In this document: positions 1 through 12,899 of the stretch, piece by piece
Layout: every line of letters begins with the position of its first letter
Numbering within the stretch: position 1 is the stretch's first letter
Assembly (NCBI GenBank): GCA_034401135.1
Contig: JAWZSP010000005.1
Coordinates: forward strand, 2,852,001 to 2,916,000
Direction: 5' to 3'
Source of the DNA: Volutella citrinella
Taxonomy: Eukaryota; Ascomycota; Sordariomycetes; Hypocreales; Nectriaceae
DNA length: 64,000 nt
Translations under genes and position numbers: made by a program
The notes under the pieces: generated by a model
Told to the model about the DNA's origin: nothing
Databases searched by the model: none
Seen by the model: only the letters and a program-made list of their open reading frames with translations

Positions 1-54
1 AACCCTTTTTGCATTAGAGAAAAACACGACCCACAAAGCCAAGCCCTACGACTC

Positions 55-2051
55 TCAGAACCTCTCTAACTCAAGAGTTTCCTCCCGCGACATCTGGCTC
101 AGCAATATCGACCTGCCAGTGGTAGTCCACAAAACCTTGAGTTTGCATTCTCTCAATGCCGCTATCAGGCCGACAAGGTACCCTGCCGTGCTGCTGTCGT
201 CCAGCCAATGTAGACTGTCGATAACACAGAGGAGATTTTTGGGGACCATACCACTAATTTCCCGAAATAGCTTCATTGTCTCATCCCACGACGACACAGT
301 ACCATCCAATTTTTCGAACCTCTCTCTTGACAGATCCACGCTGGTGCGGATCAGAGGCAACAGAACCTCAATCATTTGGCGCATCAGTGCCGAAACGAGC
401 TCCGTCAGGCTCTGAATCAAGCTCGAGTCGGGACAATCCTGCCGACGCTCACTGTTGCGGAGCCGCTGGCAAAAGTAGGACATCACTGGTAGCCCACATT
501 CCGATGCGACCTCAAGCGAAATTGCAGCAAACCTGCTCACGGGGTTTTCGTGATCGTCTGCTTCGATGCTGGGCCCGTCAAGCCATAGCATTCTCGGATC
601 GTCGACACTAATCCAGTCTTTGAACCTGGTCCCCGCCTCGAGGGAGATGCCCACAAAGTCGATATCGTGACATGCTATCCTTATTCTATCTCGTCGAAAG
701 TAGCCTTCCAGGTGTGCCGAGTGCCTGGCCACTTCCTCGGCCGTGTAGGACGTCCCAGCAGCTGGCTCGATCAGACCAAGGGGCGAAGGAACACTCGGAA
801 GCGCCATGAAACTGGCCGAGGCAGGATAGTCTACAAATTATTAGGGGAGCGGGAGTGAAAGAGCGGGGAAATAGTCAAGTACCTGTGCCGACACGCTCGT
901 CTTGTATCCAAGTCGATGCTCTTTGTTCCAGCATGGCAACCAGGCGGGCGTTGAGTTCCTTTATTTGGCGACCTTCCCTCATAAACTCGAGTCTCTCTCT
1001 TTCGGCCTGCTCAAGCTGCTGCTGTATCTTGGTTGCAAAATGCTGCATTTCCGCTTGGTTCCGCGCTTCTCCCTCTAAGCCAACTCGGTAATCTCTGCGA
1101 TGTCTCTCAATGTCAAGTCGAATGGTGCGCACCTCAGCTCGAGAACCCCGAGCTACCGTGTTGCGAATAGAGGCAGCAAAGCCGTTGACTTTGGAGATGT
1201 CGTCCTCAAACTTTTTGTAGATGTTTTCGTTAAAAGAGTCCAAGATCTTTGCGTGCCGTTTTCTCATGAGCAAGCTCATCACACCCGAAAGGAGCATAAA
1301 CACATGAGCGTACAACTCGGCGATTTTCTCTTGCATTTCCTGCGTGGAAAACATTTCATACTCGGCTGCGCACTCGCTTATATTTTCGTTTATAGCGTTG
1401 AGTGTCTCGGACAGCCCTTCTGCAAAGCGTTCGTGATTAACACTGGCCTAGAATAACATGTCAGAATTAATTCACACTCGGCTGGTCAGTTGGGCTGTGA
1501 GACCTGAATAACCGCATCCAACGATCCAGTGAATAGCGAGACATATTCGTTACCGGAAGGTAGCACTTTCAGGAGAGTGCTGTGAGATTCCAAAGTGTCG
1601 CATAGCCGGCGAAATCCGTCCTTGAATCTACCTCTGGTTCCCCGTCTCCTCTTTTCTTGCCACTTTCGATTAGTTTCTTGCACTATCTCGACGACACTTG
1701 CAATATTTGGCTCAAACTTGGTCAGGTCAAGTCTGTCCTCGCTAGGGCAATGCTCTTGCAACTTGCACCATTGCTCCCGCAGCCTGACCGCCTCGACAGA
1801 GATTAGAGCTGATACAGGATCCCTAGGAATGTCAGCAAGCTCATCAACATCTCCGACTACACTTACACTTGACCGTCGTGAGGATGGAATGGCTCATAGA
1901 ATCTGCGCCAAGGGTTTACTACATCTTCTCGTTGCAGACCTCGAACATTCTGGTGAAGGACTTGACCTAAGACGTGTGCTTCATGATTCGGCGGGAGCCT
2001 GTTAGGCGCCTCCCAGCTGTAGGTCCGAACGATTGCTCTTGCGTCTGTCAT
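55..2051 (-). CDS. DUF7708 / NACHT-like protein with degenerate P-loop
   Basis: Four exons read on the minus strand: 2051-1867, 1822-1504, 1447-883 and 830-55, giving 614 aa. All introns are GT-AG and keep frame; the first (44 nt) has donor GTAAGT, branch CTGAC and acceptor CTAG. Exons 2 and 3 carry a helical block (around NENISE, AELYAHV, RKRHAKILDSF) that I recognise as the fungal DUF7708 domain, followed by a coiled coil rich in E, Q and R. The C-terminal part resembles a STAND/NACHT ATPase: a Walker-B-like strand (LLCVIDSLHWLDD, about residue 557) and a later strand ending WTTTGRS. Where a Walker A should lie (WLDGPS, about residue 435) there is no GxxxxGK. DUF7708 proteins are common multicopy genes in Pezizomycotina, some fused to NLR-type ATPases; their role is largely unknown. 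It is transcribed away from the AAA gene at 2407. Family assignment is from memory; exon structure is well supported. Confidence 0.78.
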
Positions 2052-2406
2052 GATAGCAGGTATGATATATTATCAAGGAAATATTCGTCAGACTGCCTGA
2101 ATCGGCTATGTCAGCCTGCAATCGCCGTTGCGTATGTGTGCACATTGCTAGGGCCTTGCCAGCCGAGCCTCAAGGTTCGCCAGTAAATAACTCGTCCAGA
2201 GGGCCCCTTATAGGTTGCAGCCTTGGGGCCTCATCGAATGCATGCAGGCAGTCTCTACCAATGGAATCGCTCGGCTTACTGGTAGTCTATATCGCTGCCC
2301 GATTCATTTATCCTTGTTCACGCTGTTGGCCCCCGCATTCTCACCAAGTCTCCAAAACAACCGCACCAATTGGGCAGATCTTTTCCCTTGTATCAAAGCT
2401 TTCATC
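2052..2406. promoter_or_regulatory. Shared 355-bp region between divergent genes
   Basis: This is all the DNA between the start codons of the DUF7708 gene (-) and the DUF7025-AAA gene (+), so it must hold both promoters and leaders. The AAA frame stays open upstream to 2215 but the extra residues look non-coding, so ATG 2407 was preferred. I see no clear TATA box or named transcription-factor site. Confidence 0.5.
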
Positions 2407-4902
2407 ATGGCTGAACTCAATAATGGCGAGGCCCAAGTGGCCAAAGGAGAAAAGCCTAGTGGTTCGGGGAAACCGGCCAAGGCTCCCTGGATCCGGTACC
2501 GCACCGTACACCGAAACCGTGAAACCGACGAGGCAATTCATCTCGAAGACAAGGATTCGTTTAAACCAATGGATCATGACACCAGCGGTGATGGCGGTCC
2601 GACTATTGAGCTAGTCACGACCTACAGAACTCGAAAGCCTGAAAAGACGCCTACTGGTATGGAGAACAGCCCACCACCCACCTACATGACACCAGCTTCT
2701 TACCACCTCAACATACACTCCCCAGCGTTGATTCATGCCTTGAGATCCGTGGTCAGTTACTATCCAGCACAGGACTTGACGGGCGACGTCATCGCGGTGA
2801 ACTGGCCGTATCCAGTGCTGGTACACCATTACGATGAGCTTGCCGAGTATTCTGCACAATGCAAAGCCAAGGGTGGCAGCAACCTTTGCTACAGGAAGAA
2901 GAACGCCGTGGAGCACATCCAGCTCCTGCTGGACTTTCTCGACACGCACGTAATGAGCGGAGTACGAGCTGAGCTTGAGCGTAACAAGCGTGGCAAAATC
3001 TCCTTCGATCATTATTGGGTCAAGCTCAAGCCGGGAAGTACACTGACCCTCCAAGCAATTGGACACCGGCATGTCGAAATACGCGTGGTTCATTCAGTTG
3101 AAGGCGGCATCTTTGAGAACCCGGCAAGTACCTGGAAGTTCAAGCACTGGGGCCTCGACTACCCAGGTCTGGCGCTGACCAGATCCTCGCAACAAGTCCT
3201 GGCAGAGAAGTGGGACGGTGAGCGCGACATGATGCATACTGTCGTGGATGAGAAGCTTCTCGAGGAGGGCCAAGAAGACGCATTGCCCGAGCCGGTGAAG
3301 GCGAAATTGAGCTATGGAAAGAAGTTCTGGGAGTTTCTCAGTCCCAAATGCCAATACTACAAGGGCGAGAGCGAGGAGTTCCCACACAATGAAGTTTGTG
3401 TGCCCCCAACCTACAAAATATCAAAGGCTAAATCCCATAGGTCGATGGTCTAGTCATGGTGGATCTAGATGCCTCCATGAATCTTGATTCAGGCCCGCGA
3501 CCGCCAGTCATGGACTCAAACGATCTTCGCCTGTCAGACGTCAGCTGCGACTGCGCAGTTTGCAAGGAGAATGAGGACACCTCTTCCCGCAAGATCACGG
3601 CTCGATTCCAGCGGTGTAGCCGAATAAGGGTTCGGGATGGCCAAGTCCGAGAACTGACGCCTCATGAACATCTGCTTTGCCCGCAATATGTAAAAGCATT
3701 CGTCTTCAGCACAAGGACCTGGCGTACGTTAACAAGTTTCCATAGGCGGAGCGTGATGCTAATCTGTGCCTTCTTACCAGAGAAACTTCACGTCCGCAAT
3801 TTTCAGGATCCCATTTTTGACGAGGGCATGATTAGCAACCTGGTGATGAAGGAGGACCGGAAACGGATTCTCAAGGCACTGGCGAAGAGCTTTTCTCGCC
3901 GCGACAAGTCCGAGAACCCAATACCCGGAGATTTATGGTCGGCCGACTTTGTCAAGGGCAAAGGAAGCGGGCTCATCTTTCTACTTCACGGCAAGCCTGG
4001 GGTGGGGAAAACATGTACGGCTGGTGAGTTCATTATCTCCTCTTCCCCCGTGAGCGGCTCTTATTTAACTTTACAGAATGTATTGCAGCCTTCACCAAGC
4101 GACCGCTGATGACCCTTACGCCGAGCGATATTGGTACCACAATTGAAGAGGTTGAGAAGAATCTGGTACAGCGCTTCAAGACGGCGAAACGATGGGGCGC
4201 TGTGCTACTCATCGACGAAGCCGATGTGTTCATGGAACGACGGACCACCTCGGACCTACTTCGCAATGGCCTAGTGGCAGGTAGGTCGGCCCCCAATAGC
4301 TGGAGTTTTCGGTTCTGACATTTACGAATAGCTTTCCTCCGCGCTTTGGAAAACTACGACGGCATCTTGTTCCTCACCACCAACCGCGTCGGTTCGTTTG
4401 ACGACGCCTTCATCTCGCGAGTTCACGTTCAGCTCTACTACCCCGAATTTACAGATGCCCAGCGGCAGCAAGTGTGGAAAACCTTCATCGACAAGCTAGC
4501 CAAGGAGAGAAGCAGCACTATGCGACTAAATGTGGATGCCAAAGAGTACATTCGTGGGTCCGAGATGCGCAAGTTGAAGTGGAACGGCCGAGAGATTCGC
4601 AATGGTAAGGCAGCCCCATGTTCCTGAGGAGATGGTCTTGATCTGAGCGTAATAATCTAACGAGACCCCCTTGCCTCTCTACAGCCTTCCAAACTGCTGT
4701 GGCGCTAGCCGAGTACGATGCAGAAACGGATGAAGAGGGGAGGGTTCTTGTGACAGACTCGCATTTCAGGGCTGTTCTGGAGCTGTCGAAAGACTTTAAA
4801 GATTATCTCAGCGAGCTTCACAAGGGCGATGAGTCAAAGAGGGCAGAGAGAAAGTATGAGAGACTTGACACGTATTCGCAGCAAGGCGTACGGGATGCCT
4901 GA
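2407..4902 (+). CDS. DUF7025-AAA+ ATPase, fungal type
   Basis: Six exons: 2407-3393, 3441-3723, 3781-4023, 4077-4280, 4332-4604 and 4685-4902, giving 735 aa; all introns are 47-80 nt, GT-AG and frame-consistent. The N-terminal half matches the fungal DUF7025 domain (WVKLKPG region, YYKG, then DGLVMVD across the first junction, RTW and LHVRNF across the second). The C-terminal half is a single AAA module: Walker A GKPGVGKT near residue 494, Walker B LLIDEADVF near 549, sensor-1 FLTTNR, then SRVH and the fungal AAA lid region. Proteins of this build are a large fungal family; some members are Bcs1-like in the core but lack a mitochondrial signal, and most have no known substrate. Catalytic residues look intact, in contrast to its divergent DUF7708 neighbour. 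Start ATG 2407 is chosen because 2215 would add an atypical leader. Confidence 0.88.
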
Positions 4903-7507
4903 TGTGAGTTATCTACCAAGTACTGGGCCATGGCTAGGTTATTCAGTAATGTTGGAAGCCGACTTGGTCATAGCTTTAGCTAGCGATTTTCAGTCTATTT
5001 ATTTCTTTATTTTTCTATACGACCGTTGTATATGGAGAGAGCGCCGAGTGGAACGAATCCCTACGACAGCGGCTTTATCATCTCTCGGCTTGTGCGTCTA
5101 GCACCCAGAGCCATCCATCACTGCCCTCTCTGCAAGATAAGATTCAATCAAAGCAACGATGAACTCAATAGCCAAACTGACGGCCCGCTTTGGTGCAGGA
5201 CGGCGGTGGACACGCAGGCGGCACGCGTGACACTTCTGGCGGGGGGCGTCGCATCGTGCATTAGCCTGGGAAGGGCCACATGCTTGCTCTGCTGTGCTTG
5301 GAGACTCAGAAGCTGACTGTGGCCATCCCCAGGAAGCCCTTTTAGGCGGTGTGGAATGGAGGGTGTCCAACGGGCCTCTGTGATTGGGGAGCCAGGATAC
5401 CGATGCACGACACGACGCTGCTTGTTATCTCGCGCTACCCCACGGTTCGCAGCTGGGGGGTCTGCCTTGAAGTGAGCCGGATCCTGGAATCCTGGAGGAC
5501 CTGGAGCCCCTGGACTGCCTGGGCTGGCCTGGTGATTGGTGTTTGTGGCCGCAAAGCCTCCGGACGACCTCACGTACGTCACAGGCTCACAACCGCCCGA
5601 CCGCCTATCTCGGTTGATTTCCTGTTGCTTCAACTCCACCCGCCACTTGATGTGATGGCAGCGCTCACGTTAGACGGACAGCAGAGAGTTGCTACTTGAC
5701 AATCTTGGATCGGCCGATCCGGATATTTTCGGATCAGGCGCCCAATCCGTCCTACTAGGTAGGGTTGCATGGGGCTCCAGGGATGGATCCTGACGAGCCA
5801 TTGCGACCGACGCCTGGATTGGTAGGCGGACTCATTCCTCGGCTGCCCAAAATACGAGATAAATTGCCATCACTCTGCTACGGAAATTGCATCATCTGCG
5901 ATGGAGCTAGCGAAAACCGGGCAGGATCTGAGATTAGCGAGTTTAAGTCAACAGAGAAGGCTTCTGGTTCCAATATGGAGACTCAGGAAGAAGAGCTCCG
6001 TGCAGTGGCGGTGAGGTCGGACCAGTTGATGGCCCAGCCGTGGTTGGCACGCGGCAGTTGGCGTCGTGAAAACGGTGATGTCGACTAAGGATGGGACTCA
6101 CTGGAGACAAGCGCCTAGCGCCTCAGCTCCTTGTGGATGCCAATTTGCAACGCTGGTGATCACACCTGAGGGAGAAAAGTCTGGAAGTGTGTTGCTTTAT
6201 CATTGCAAAGATCAGGCGATTGATGACAATCCGCTCACAATGACAATACGGAATTAGCATTTACAGATAACACCATCATTGGGGAATTAGGTGAAGGGAC
6301 GGAGCTTGAGCATCCGCCTTGTATAGCTGCGCGTTGGTGTATAAATACAGTAACAGCAGATGCGCTAAAGGAGAGACAGCAGTCGAGATGTTTGAAGACA
6401 AGAGCAGAATTGTAGGTGCAGCGTTCCTCAATTGAGTAAGCTGAGTCAATAACATGGCATCACGAGCGCCCTATGATTGTGAATGCAGATGCTTGGTATT
6501 CGCATGATGAGGGAGGAGCATCAAAACAAACGAACCGTCTTGAGATGGAAGCCTGCACCAATCTGATCCAGGCTACTCACCCAAGTACCTATCACTAATG
6601 GACGAACGTGCATCACCACTTCCAGCAGATGCACGTCATCTGTCCGCAGGCCCGGTCAACTGCAATGAGAAAACTCCCTCCCTGTCCGACCACCAACATC
6701 TGCGGCACAACACCACCACCACAATCCATGGCCGCCATGTTTTATCGTCGAGATGCTGCTACTAATTTACCTGATCCACCATCCATCCAGCTAGTGGCGG
6801 CGCCCCACTACCCAGCGTAGTAGTCCGGTAGTACCATCCAAGGTGATGTCTGCTCCCCCGCCAGTTACGTGACAGCGCTGAGATGAAGGCGCAGAGGGGA
6901 CCCTAGATAGTCGCAGGTGGCGCCGACCATACGCAACGACGCACCCCAGACTACCTCAGGTAACCGAGCGCTCTCTCGAGGAGACTTCCGTGACCACCCG
7001 CTGCTTCAGAGTCTTTGGCTCTTTTGCTCATGCGGGTGTGTGGTCTGCCCAAGTGCCTGTTCTGTTGCTTTGGACCCCCCACCGGGCATTGATTAGTGCC
7101 TGCGATAGTGCTCCCTGTTTAGGCCATCCATGGGTGTAAGTGTGCGCCGTGCCTTCAGTGGTGGTGGGGGGCTGCGAAGCCTGCAATGCATCCTTGCTCA
7201 CTGGCGTTGCACCCTGGCCCCCCGTGGCCGTCACGGTACTTGCAGGTCTCGATCCGACTCATGCCAACCAGCCAAGCGACCCAGCCCAGCCAGCCTCGCC
7301 GCCTCCTGCCAACCACCACGCTCCCTACTGGACCAGTGCGCCCACGATCGTTTCCGCTCCTCTTCCTTTGCTGCTCTCCTTCTTTCCCTCTTTTCCTTCC
7401 CGTCCACTCCTTTAGTTCCCCTGAGCCGTGCTCATCCCCCTCCTCTCCGATGGCGCGCTGAGCCCCCCTATCACCAAGGCGGCTCCCATCGACAACTTCA
7501 GCCCGCC
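4903..7507. other. Gene-poor interval upstream of the TRP channel
   Basis: About 2.6 kb without a convincing gene. ORFs here are short, lack recognisable domains and show no splice-linked partners. A pyrimidine-rich tract at about 7355-7405 just before the channel ORF is typical of fungal core promoters and leaders. No transposase, reverse transcriptase, terminal repeat or tRNA was seen. Confidence 0.5.
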
Positions 7508-10500
7508 ATGTTCTCCTCTCTGCTGCGAAGCTCACGGGCTGGGCCCCGTCGCAACGACCGTCATGGCATCAGCCCCTCGCCCTCTCCCTCCCCGGGCCCC
7601 GCCCGCCGTCAATACTCGGCCCTTCGACATGCCACCGCCGACTTCACAGAGGCCGACGACGATGTCGACGAATCCAACGACGATACCCCCCGTCGTCGCT
7701 TCTCCAACAACAGCCGCAACCGCGATGATGACAACAACAACAACGACCAGGACGACGAGGCTGTAGACATTGGGTCCCCCGAGCACGGCCAACGAGGCAC
7801 CCTGCCGGTGGTGCCTCTCTTTTCTGCCAATCACCTAGGTACGTTACCTAACTCCCATTGGATTCTGCTGGCAGAACAGCTAATAAATAACACCGTACGA
7901 TAGACTCCCTGCCCGTTTACAGCATCACCCATGTGATACGCATAATTGTGTCTACCCGGACCGAAACCTCCTTGACATGGGATCAGCTGCGATCTCCCCA
8001 AGTCTCACAGTTCCTCGTCAAGCCCATGCAACAGCAGATTCGAACCCAACACTTCTCGCGCGCCACTCTGTACGCCCTCATGGCCAATTGTCTGCAGTTC
8101 ACCAAGGAGGGACAGAGGTATCCTGGAAATGCCGGTACTAGCAAGACCCGGGCCATGGTCTGCGAGTTGCTCGCGTTGAAGCTTCTCAAGGAGTTCAACA
8201 CGCGTGAGCTGATTGACGCTCTTGCTTATGACTTTTATCCCCTACAGGGGCTCCCCAACACCGGGTCAAGCCAAAACGTCCCTGGCAAACCGTCCACTCC
8301 AACCAAGAAGTCGCAGCTAGCTTCTCGTACATCAACCCTCGAGGTCGCCATCCGAGCCTCGGCCAAACATTTCCTGGCCCACCCACTGGTGGTGCAGCAA
8401 CTCGAGGCGATCTGGAGCGGCGCCATCTGTTTCCACTCGTCCGCGGACAGTCTGCATCGCCATGACCCTGCCAACAACACCAATCCTCGTAGTAATGGGC
8501 TCTTTGGAAAGCCCGGTGTGAGAACACCACTGCTCGGATCTCTGCCGCCCAAAGAGACGGGCCCTGTACCTGCCCCTGGCAGACGGACCGTTACTCTCTA
8601 CGACCCGAGGCAGGCCTCCCTCCTGAAGCTCTCCCGGCTTCGAGTTCCTCGGTATCGATCGTTCCTCTCGACGCTTTCACTAGCCGTTCTGATTGGACTC
8701 TTCCTAGCTGTTCTTGCGCAGCGCTCGGTTCAGATTACCGGACTGGAGCTCATCTTTTGGTTCTGGAGTGCCGGTTTCATGCTTGACGAACTCGTGGGAT
8801 TCAACGAGCAGGGTTTTGCCCTGTACATCATGAGCTTCTGGAACATTTTTGACTTGGGTATCTTGGTGTTGCTCATCGTCTACTACTGCATGCGTGCCTA
8901 CGGCGTCTTTCTTCTCGATCCACACCATTGGAACGACATGGCTTACGACGTGCTGGCATCCAGCGCCATCTTGCTCATGCCTCGCATCTTCAGCGTCTTG
9001 GATCATTACCAGTACTTTTCCCAGCTCCTCATCGCCTTCCGGCTGATGGCTGTGGATCTCGTTGCTGTTTTCACGCTCATCCTTGTTCTCTGCAGCGGCT
9101 TTTTCTGCTTCTTCACATTGTCGAAGAATGCCTACTCCGCACCTGAGGTTGCGTACAAAATCTTCCAGATTCTAATGGGCTTCACACCGGCTGCTTGGGA
9201 TGTGTAAGTTTGCCAACTAAGCAATGGTGTCGTTGTGTCTTGCTAACCGACGTTCATAGATGGGAAACGTACAACTGGCTGGGGAGGACGCTCATGGTTG
9301 TCTTCCTCATCATCTGTCACTTCATGGTCGTGTATGTTTACCCCTTATCTATCATCTTAGTATCTACTAATGCAGCCGACTAGGACTATACTCATTACTG
9401 TCCTGACCAACTCATTCATGGCAATTGCGTCCAACGCAAACGAAGAGCACCAGTTCCTCTTTGCGATCAACACCATTTCGATGGTCAAGAACGATGCCCT
9501 GTTCTCTTACATTGCCCCGAGCAATATCTTCGCCTGGCTCCTTATGCCATTGCGATACTTCATGCCCCTCAGACACTTTGTGTGGCTCAACCGGATGATT
9601 ATCAAAGCTACACACTTCCCAGTGCTTTTCTGTATCTACCTGTACGAAAGGCTCTGGCTGGCGCCGTCCATGTACGAACCTACAGATCTAGTGGAACACC
9701 CAGGTCGAGATCGTGGCAGGGCTATATCTTTTGCGGACCCATCAAACCGGGCGGCTCTTTTCAGCCCCTCCGTCCGAGTGCGCGAGGAGTCGGTGGCGGG
9801 CTATCAAAAAGACCGGGCACTTGAGGAAGTGTTCCGACGGGTACCAAATCCTGCCACACTACGAACGCAGAGGCGGATTGAGCGGCGCAAGACGCAGACT
9901 GCAATCCGCAACTGGATGGATCAGAACGATGAACCAGGGGATCAGTATGGTAACTGGCCCACAATGGACAATGGCGCTGCTCCAACCTGGCAGAGGCGCA
10001 TGAGCGTGGGTTGGGATCGCACGCATCTTCGGCATGTCTCAGATGTAAGGTCTGCAGCGAGCGATCCTGCTGAGCTCATGTCCAACAGCGGCCGCCTGCG
10101 GCCGGCGCCGATCCTGAGACCCGTCGTCACACCAGATCTGCCCGAGTACAAGGACCAGACTGACGCTGACGGAGACGACGAGCTGGTGACGAATGACGAG
10201 GATGATGATGACAATGGCACCAACGCCGGACACAGCCGGCGTGGCACTGTGGACCATGATCCCGCTGCTGATTACTTTGGCAAAAACCCGATGCCTTCAG
10301 GGTTCGGGCAGCTCGCGTCCTCGCATAGCTCGTCGGATCAGGTGCCCCCTACACCTCGCGCCAGGCGAGGTGGACACAATCGCACCTTGTCTACCAACAC
10401 AATACTCTTCAACCCGCAGGACCCGAGGGCGTTGCAGAGCGCATCACCCGTGTCGCCGCCCCAGGGTGACCTCTCACAGCCGAGAACAAGTGGGCGTACC

Positions 10501-11229
10501 ACGGGCGGGGAGAAGACGCCAACGCACGGCGGGAGACGCAGTTCGCCTCGTCGTTCGCTGTACCTGGGCAACCCCAAACCGCGGCCTGCTCCCGCACGAG
10601 GTATCACGGAAACGGGCGGTGTCAGCCGTTCCGCGTTGCTCAGTATCGAGCCTCGAATGCGCCCCCGAGAGCTACGGCGCCTCTCGTCCCTGGACCTCAG
10701 CGCTTTGTCGGAAAGCCACCATCCGTTCGGGGTGGATGAGGCGCCTGACGCCGTGGTGGGCAGCTTCCAGACGCAGATGGCCATGGCTATGATGAAGGAC
10801 AATCGACTGCAGGCGGTCGGTGGTCCCGACTCTGCGGACCGTGATCGAATTGGACGGCTGGTGTTGGCACGCATGAAGACGCTGGAGGAGAGTTTCGCGG
10901 ACATTATCCACGAGATGCGCGAACTCAAGACGTCGTCAACAGCGCCCACGACACGACGTAATTCGTCGGGTGAGGAGCAGCGACTGGGGCCCCTGATTGA
11001 GGTGGCGGGCCGCGATCGCCAGCGCAGGTTCAACAGGTCGGAGGGAAGCGGGTTGAAGAAGGCGGCGACGACGGCGGCTTCCAAGAGGCCAATCAGTCGC
11101 AGAAGCATGAAGGAGCCCAAAGCGGGTGCGTGGGACATCAAGGGCAAGGGTAAGCAGGTTGCCTACTCGTCGGACGACGAGCTGGATTCGGATGACGATG
11201 ACTTGATGCACAAGGGCGGGTCATTGTGA
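7508..11229 (+). CDS. yvc1: Yvc1-type vacuolar TRP cation channel
   Basis: Four exons: 7508-7838, 7904-9203, 9260-9331 and 9384-11229, giving 1182 aa. Family role: TRP-like, calcium-permeable channel of the fungal vacuole that releases Ca2+ to the cytosol. The N-terminus (about 1-110) is disordered, S/P- and D/N-rich. A cytosolic helical domain follows, with RIIVST, WDQL and FTKEGQRYPG blocks. The membrane region runs from about 362 to 580: an S1-like helix FLSTLSLAVLIGLF, further helices, the pore segment FTPAAWDVWETYNW near 535-548, and a last helix ending TVLTNSFMAIASNANEE. The following block up to WLAPSMYEPTD is characteristic of Yvc1. The last 550 residues are low-complexity with an acidic D/E cluster (about 840) and basic C-terminal stretches. 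S. cerevisiae Yvc1 is about 675 aa; the long tail is, as I recall, normal in filamentous fungi. A 72-nt exon encodes the pore-to-S6 join. Confidence 0.92.
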
Positions 11230-12825
11230 TGATTCGTCATTTGTTGTTTGTTTTTGTTTTACATGGACATTGAATGGAGTTGTCGGCAAGCATGGTGTGT
11301 TCGCAGCATAGCTATCGATGCATTTGTTTGGCGTTTTGGGGGTTGCCCATGACTGGATGGATGGGTTACGGAGATCGGGTATGCCTGATATAGCTTGTAG
11401 TGTGTAGTAATCATATCGCTTCTAATACCAAGGAGAGCAAACGAATGGTCTGGTCCCATTGTGGCTCTGGTTGGATCTCTGTTATTGAAGAAAGTATCCA
11501 TCCCCAACGTTCGGGAATTAATCCTACGAGCTCCTCGCCAGGCTGGCCAATGGGATAACATGGTAATGCAGTCACAAGATATCAATTGGCACGGGGCTTG
11601 GGTATTTGAACAAGTGGTATCATGCTGTCCGCTCGGGCTTGCTCTGGTGGACGCTGTCCCATGGTAATCAAGACAAATTCAATTTCCTGGATCCCTTAGA
11701 TGCCTCCACCACTTCGATCCACGCAGACGTAGCCGTATGGCGCCTTTGTTCTGCTCTGCTCCATCTCGTTGTTGTTGAGGGCGGCTGACTGGTATCTAAA
11801 GGCGACGGTCGTTGCGGTGGCAGCCGTCGCGAGGACGATGAAGGCCCGGTGGCGTCTGCAAGGAGCGGGGACGTTAGCAGGTTGTTTCCATGGTGCGCGT
11901 GGCCTCAATGCAGACGGAAATCATCAGCATTGTGTGGACGTGGTTTCCGCTGCCCGGCACGTTTGCGGGGGGGGCGCCCTGGGGAAGTGGGACAGAGCTC
12001 ATGGGGACGGCACATACAGGAACGGGCGAGTGGAGATGTGAGTGATGTTGGCTCGGGCTGGCTGCATGAGGGGCGGCGGAGCGTCACGGGACGAGCGAGG
12101 CAAGGCTGGAAGTCAAGGGAGAGAGGCAAATGGATCGATCGCAGACGATGCGATGCGTATAGGAGACGGAATTGTGGTAGAAGCAGGTGTCACGCGATAG
12201 GCCGGCAGGAGCGTCGTCGGCTTAAGATTCAGCTGGTGGTGCTGGAGCTCTTAAGTACTACAGTCAGGTAAGTTGGCTCTACTGCATTCCAGGGAGGGGT
12301 TGACCAGTCGGGAGGCTTGGGAGGTTTGAGCTGCGTAATAGATCGGCCCAGAGGTGGTGGCGACGACCTCGGTCACGAATTTGTTGGGAGTGCTAGTACG
12401 GGTGTGGCTGCTATCTGGCGTATCACAAGAGCAATTGGATGCAGACGACTAGCTGCCCGTGGTGCCTGGGCTGGCTCGGCTGATCGTCTCCCCAGGTCGA
12501 ACCACTGCCGGGCGAGCTCGGCATGTAGGAAATGCATGGTGCGTCTGAGCGAAGCCCGTTACGGGCACAGCTACCTGCACAGCTAATGACTGCCTGGCCC
12601 AGCACACGACCACCGCCGCGGGGTCAGCCATCACAATATAAAACAACTTGCCCCTCGCTGATATCATTCTAAGCCACTTGTTGCTAGCTCTCCCTTCCCG
12701 CGCCCCTTGTCAAAAAGCTAGTCGCAGATCTGACAACAAGCGAACCGACCACTAAAAAGTGAATCATTGCACACACCTTTCGCGGGGAAATGCGGGTGTC
12801 ACAAACGGCAAAAGGAAAACACAAG
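11230..12825. other. Intergenic, yvc1 3' side to tRNA cluster
   Basis: About 1.6 kb with no supportable gene. The first few hundred bases after the yvc1 stop are the likely 3' UTR. The rest has short overlapping ORFs without family signals. Confidence 0.4.
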
Positions 12826-12899
12826 CTCCCCGAGATGGGCTCGAACCATCAACCTCCTGATTAACAGTCAGACGCGCTAGCCAATTGCGCCATCGGGGA
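12826..12899 (-). tRNA. tRNA-Asn(GUU), copy 1
   Basis: A 74-nt cloverleaf on the minus strand, intronless. The acceptor arms TCCCCGA and TCGGGGA pair fully, followed by discriminator G. The A box is TGGCGCAATTGG and the B box GGTTCGAGCCC. The anticodon loop reads CTGTTAA, with GTT at tRNA positions 35-37. Identical in all 74 positions to the copies at 13487 and 13919. A short T-run (TTTT) about 6 nt past the 3' end can serve as the Pol III terminator. Confidence 0.97.

Noticed and set aside
1823..1870. Apparent frameshift between exons 1 and 2 of the DUF7708 gene
   Set aside because: A normal 44-nt intron (GTAAGT donor, CTGAC branch, CTAG acceptor, 1823-1866) restores frame exactly.
5148..5639. 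Minus-strand ORF with a collagen-like Gly/Pro stretch (PGSPGAPGPPG)
   Set aside because: The repeat is only a few triplets long and mirrors a CTGGA/CCTGG-rich DNA stretch. The rest of the ORF has no domain, signal or splice partner, so it is most likely chance.
12480..12515. GGTCGAACCACT near 12495 as a possible tRNA B box
   Set aside because: No matching A box, acceptor stem or anticodon arm could be folded around it.
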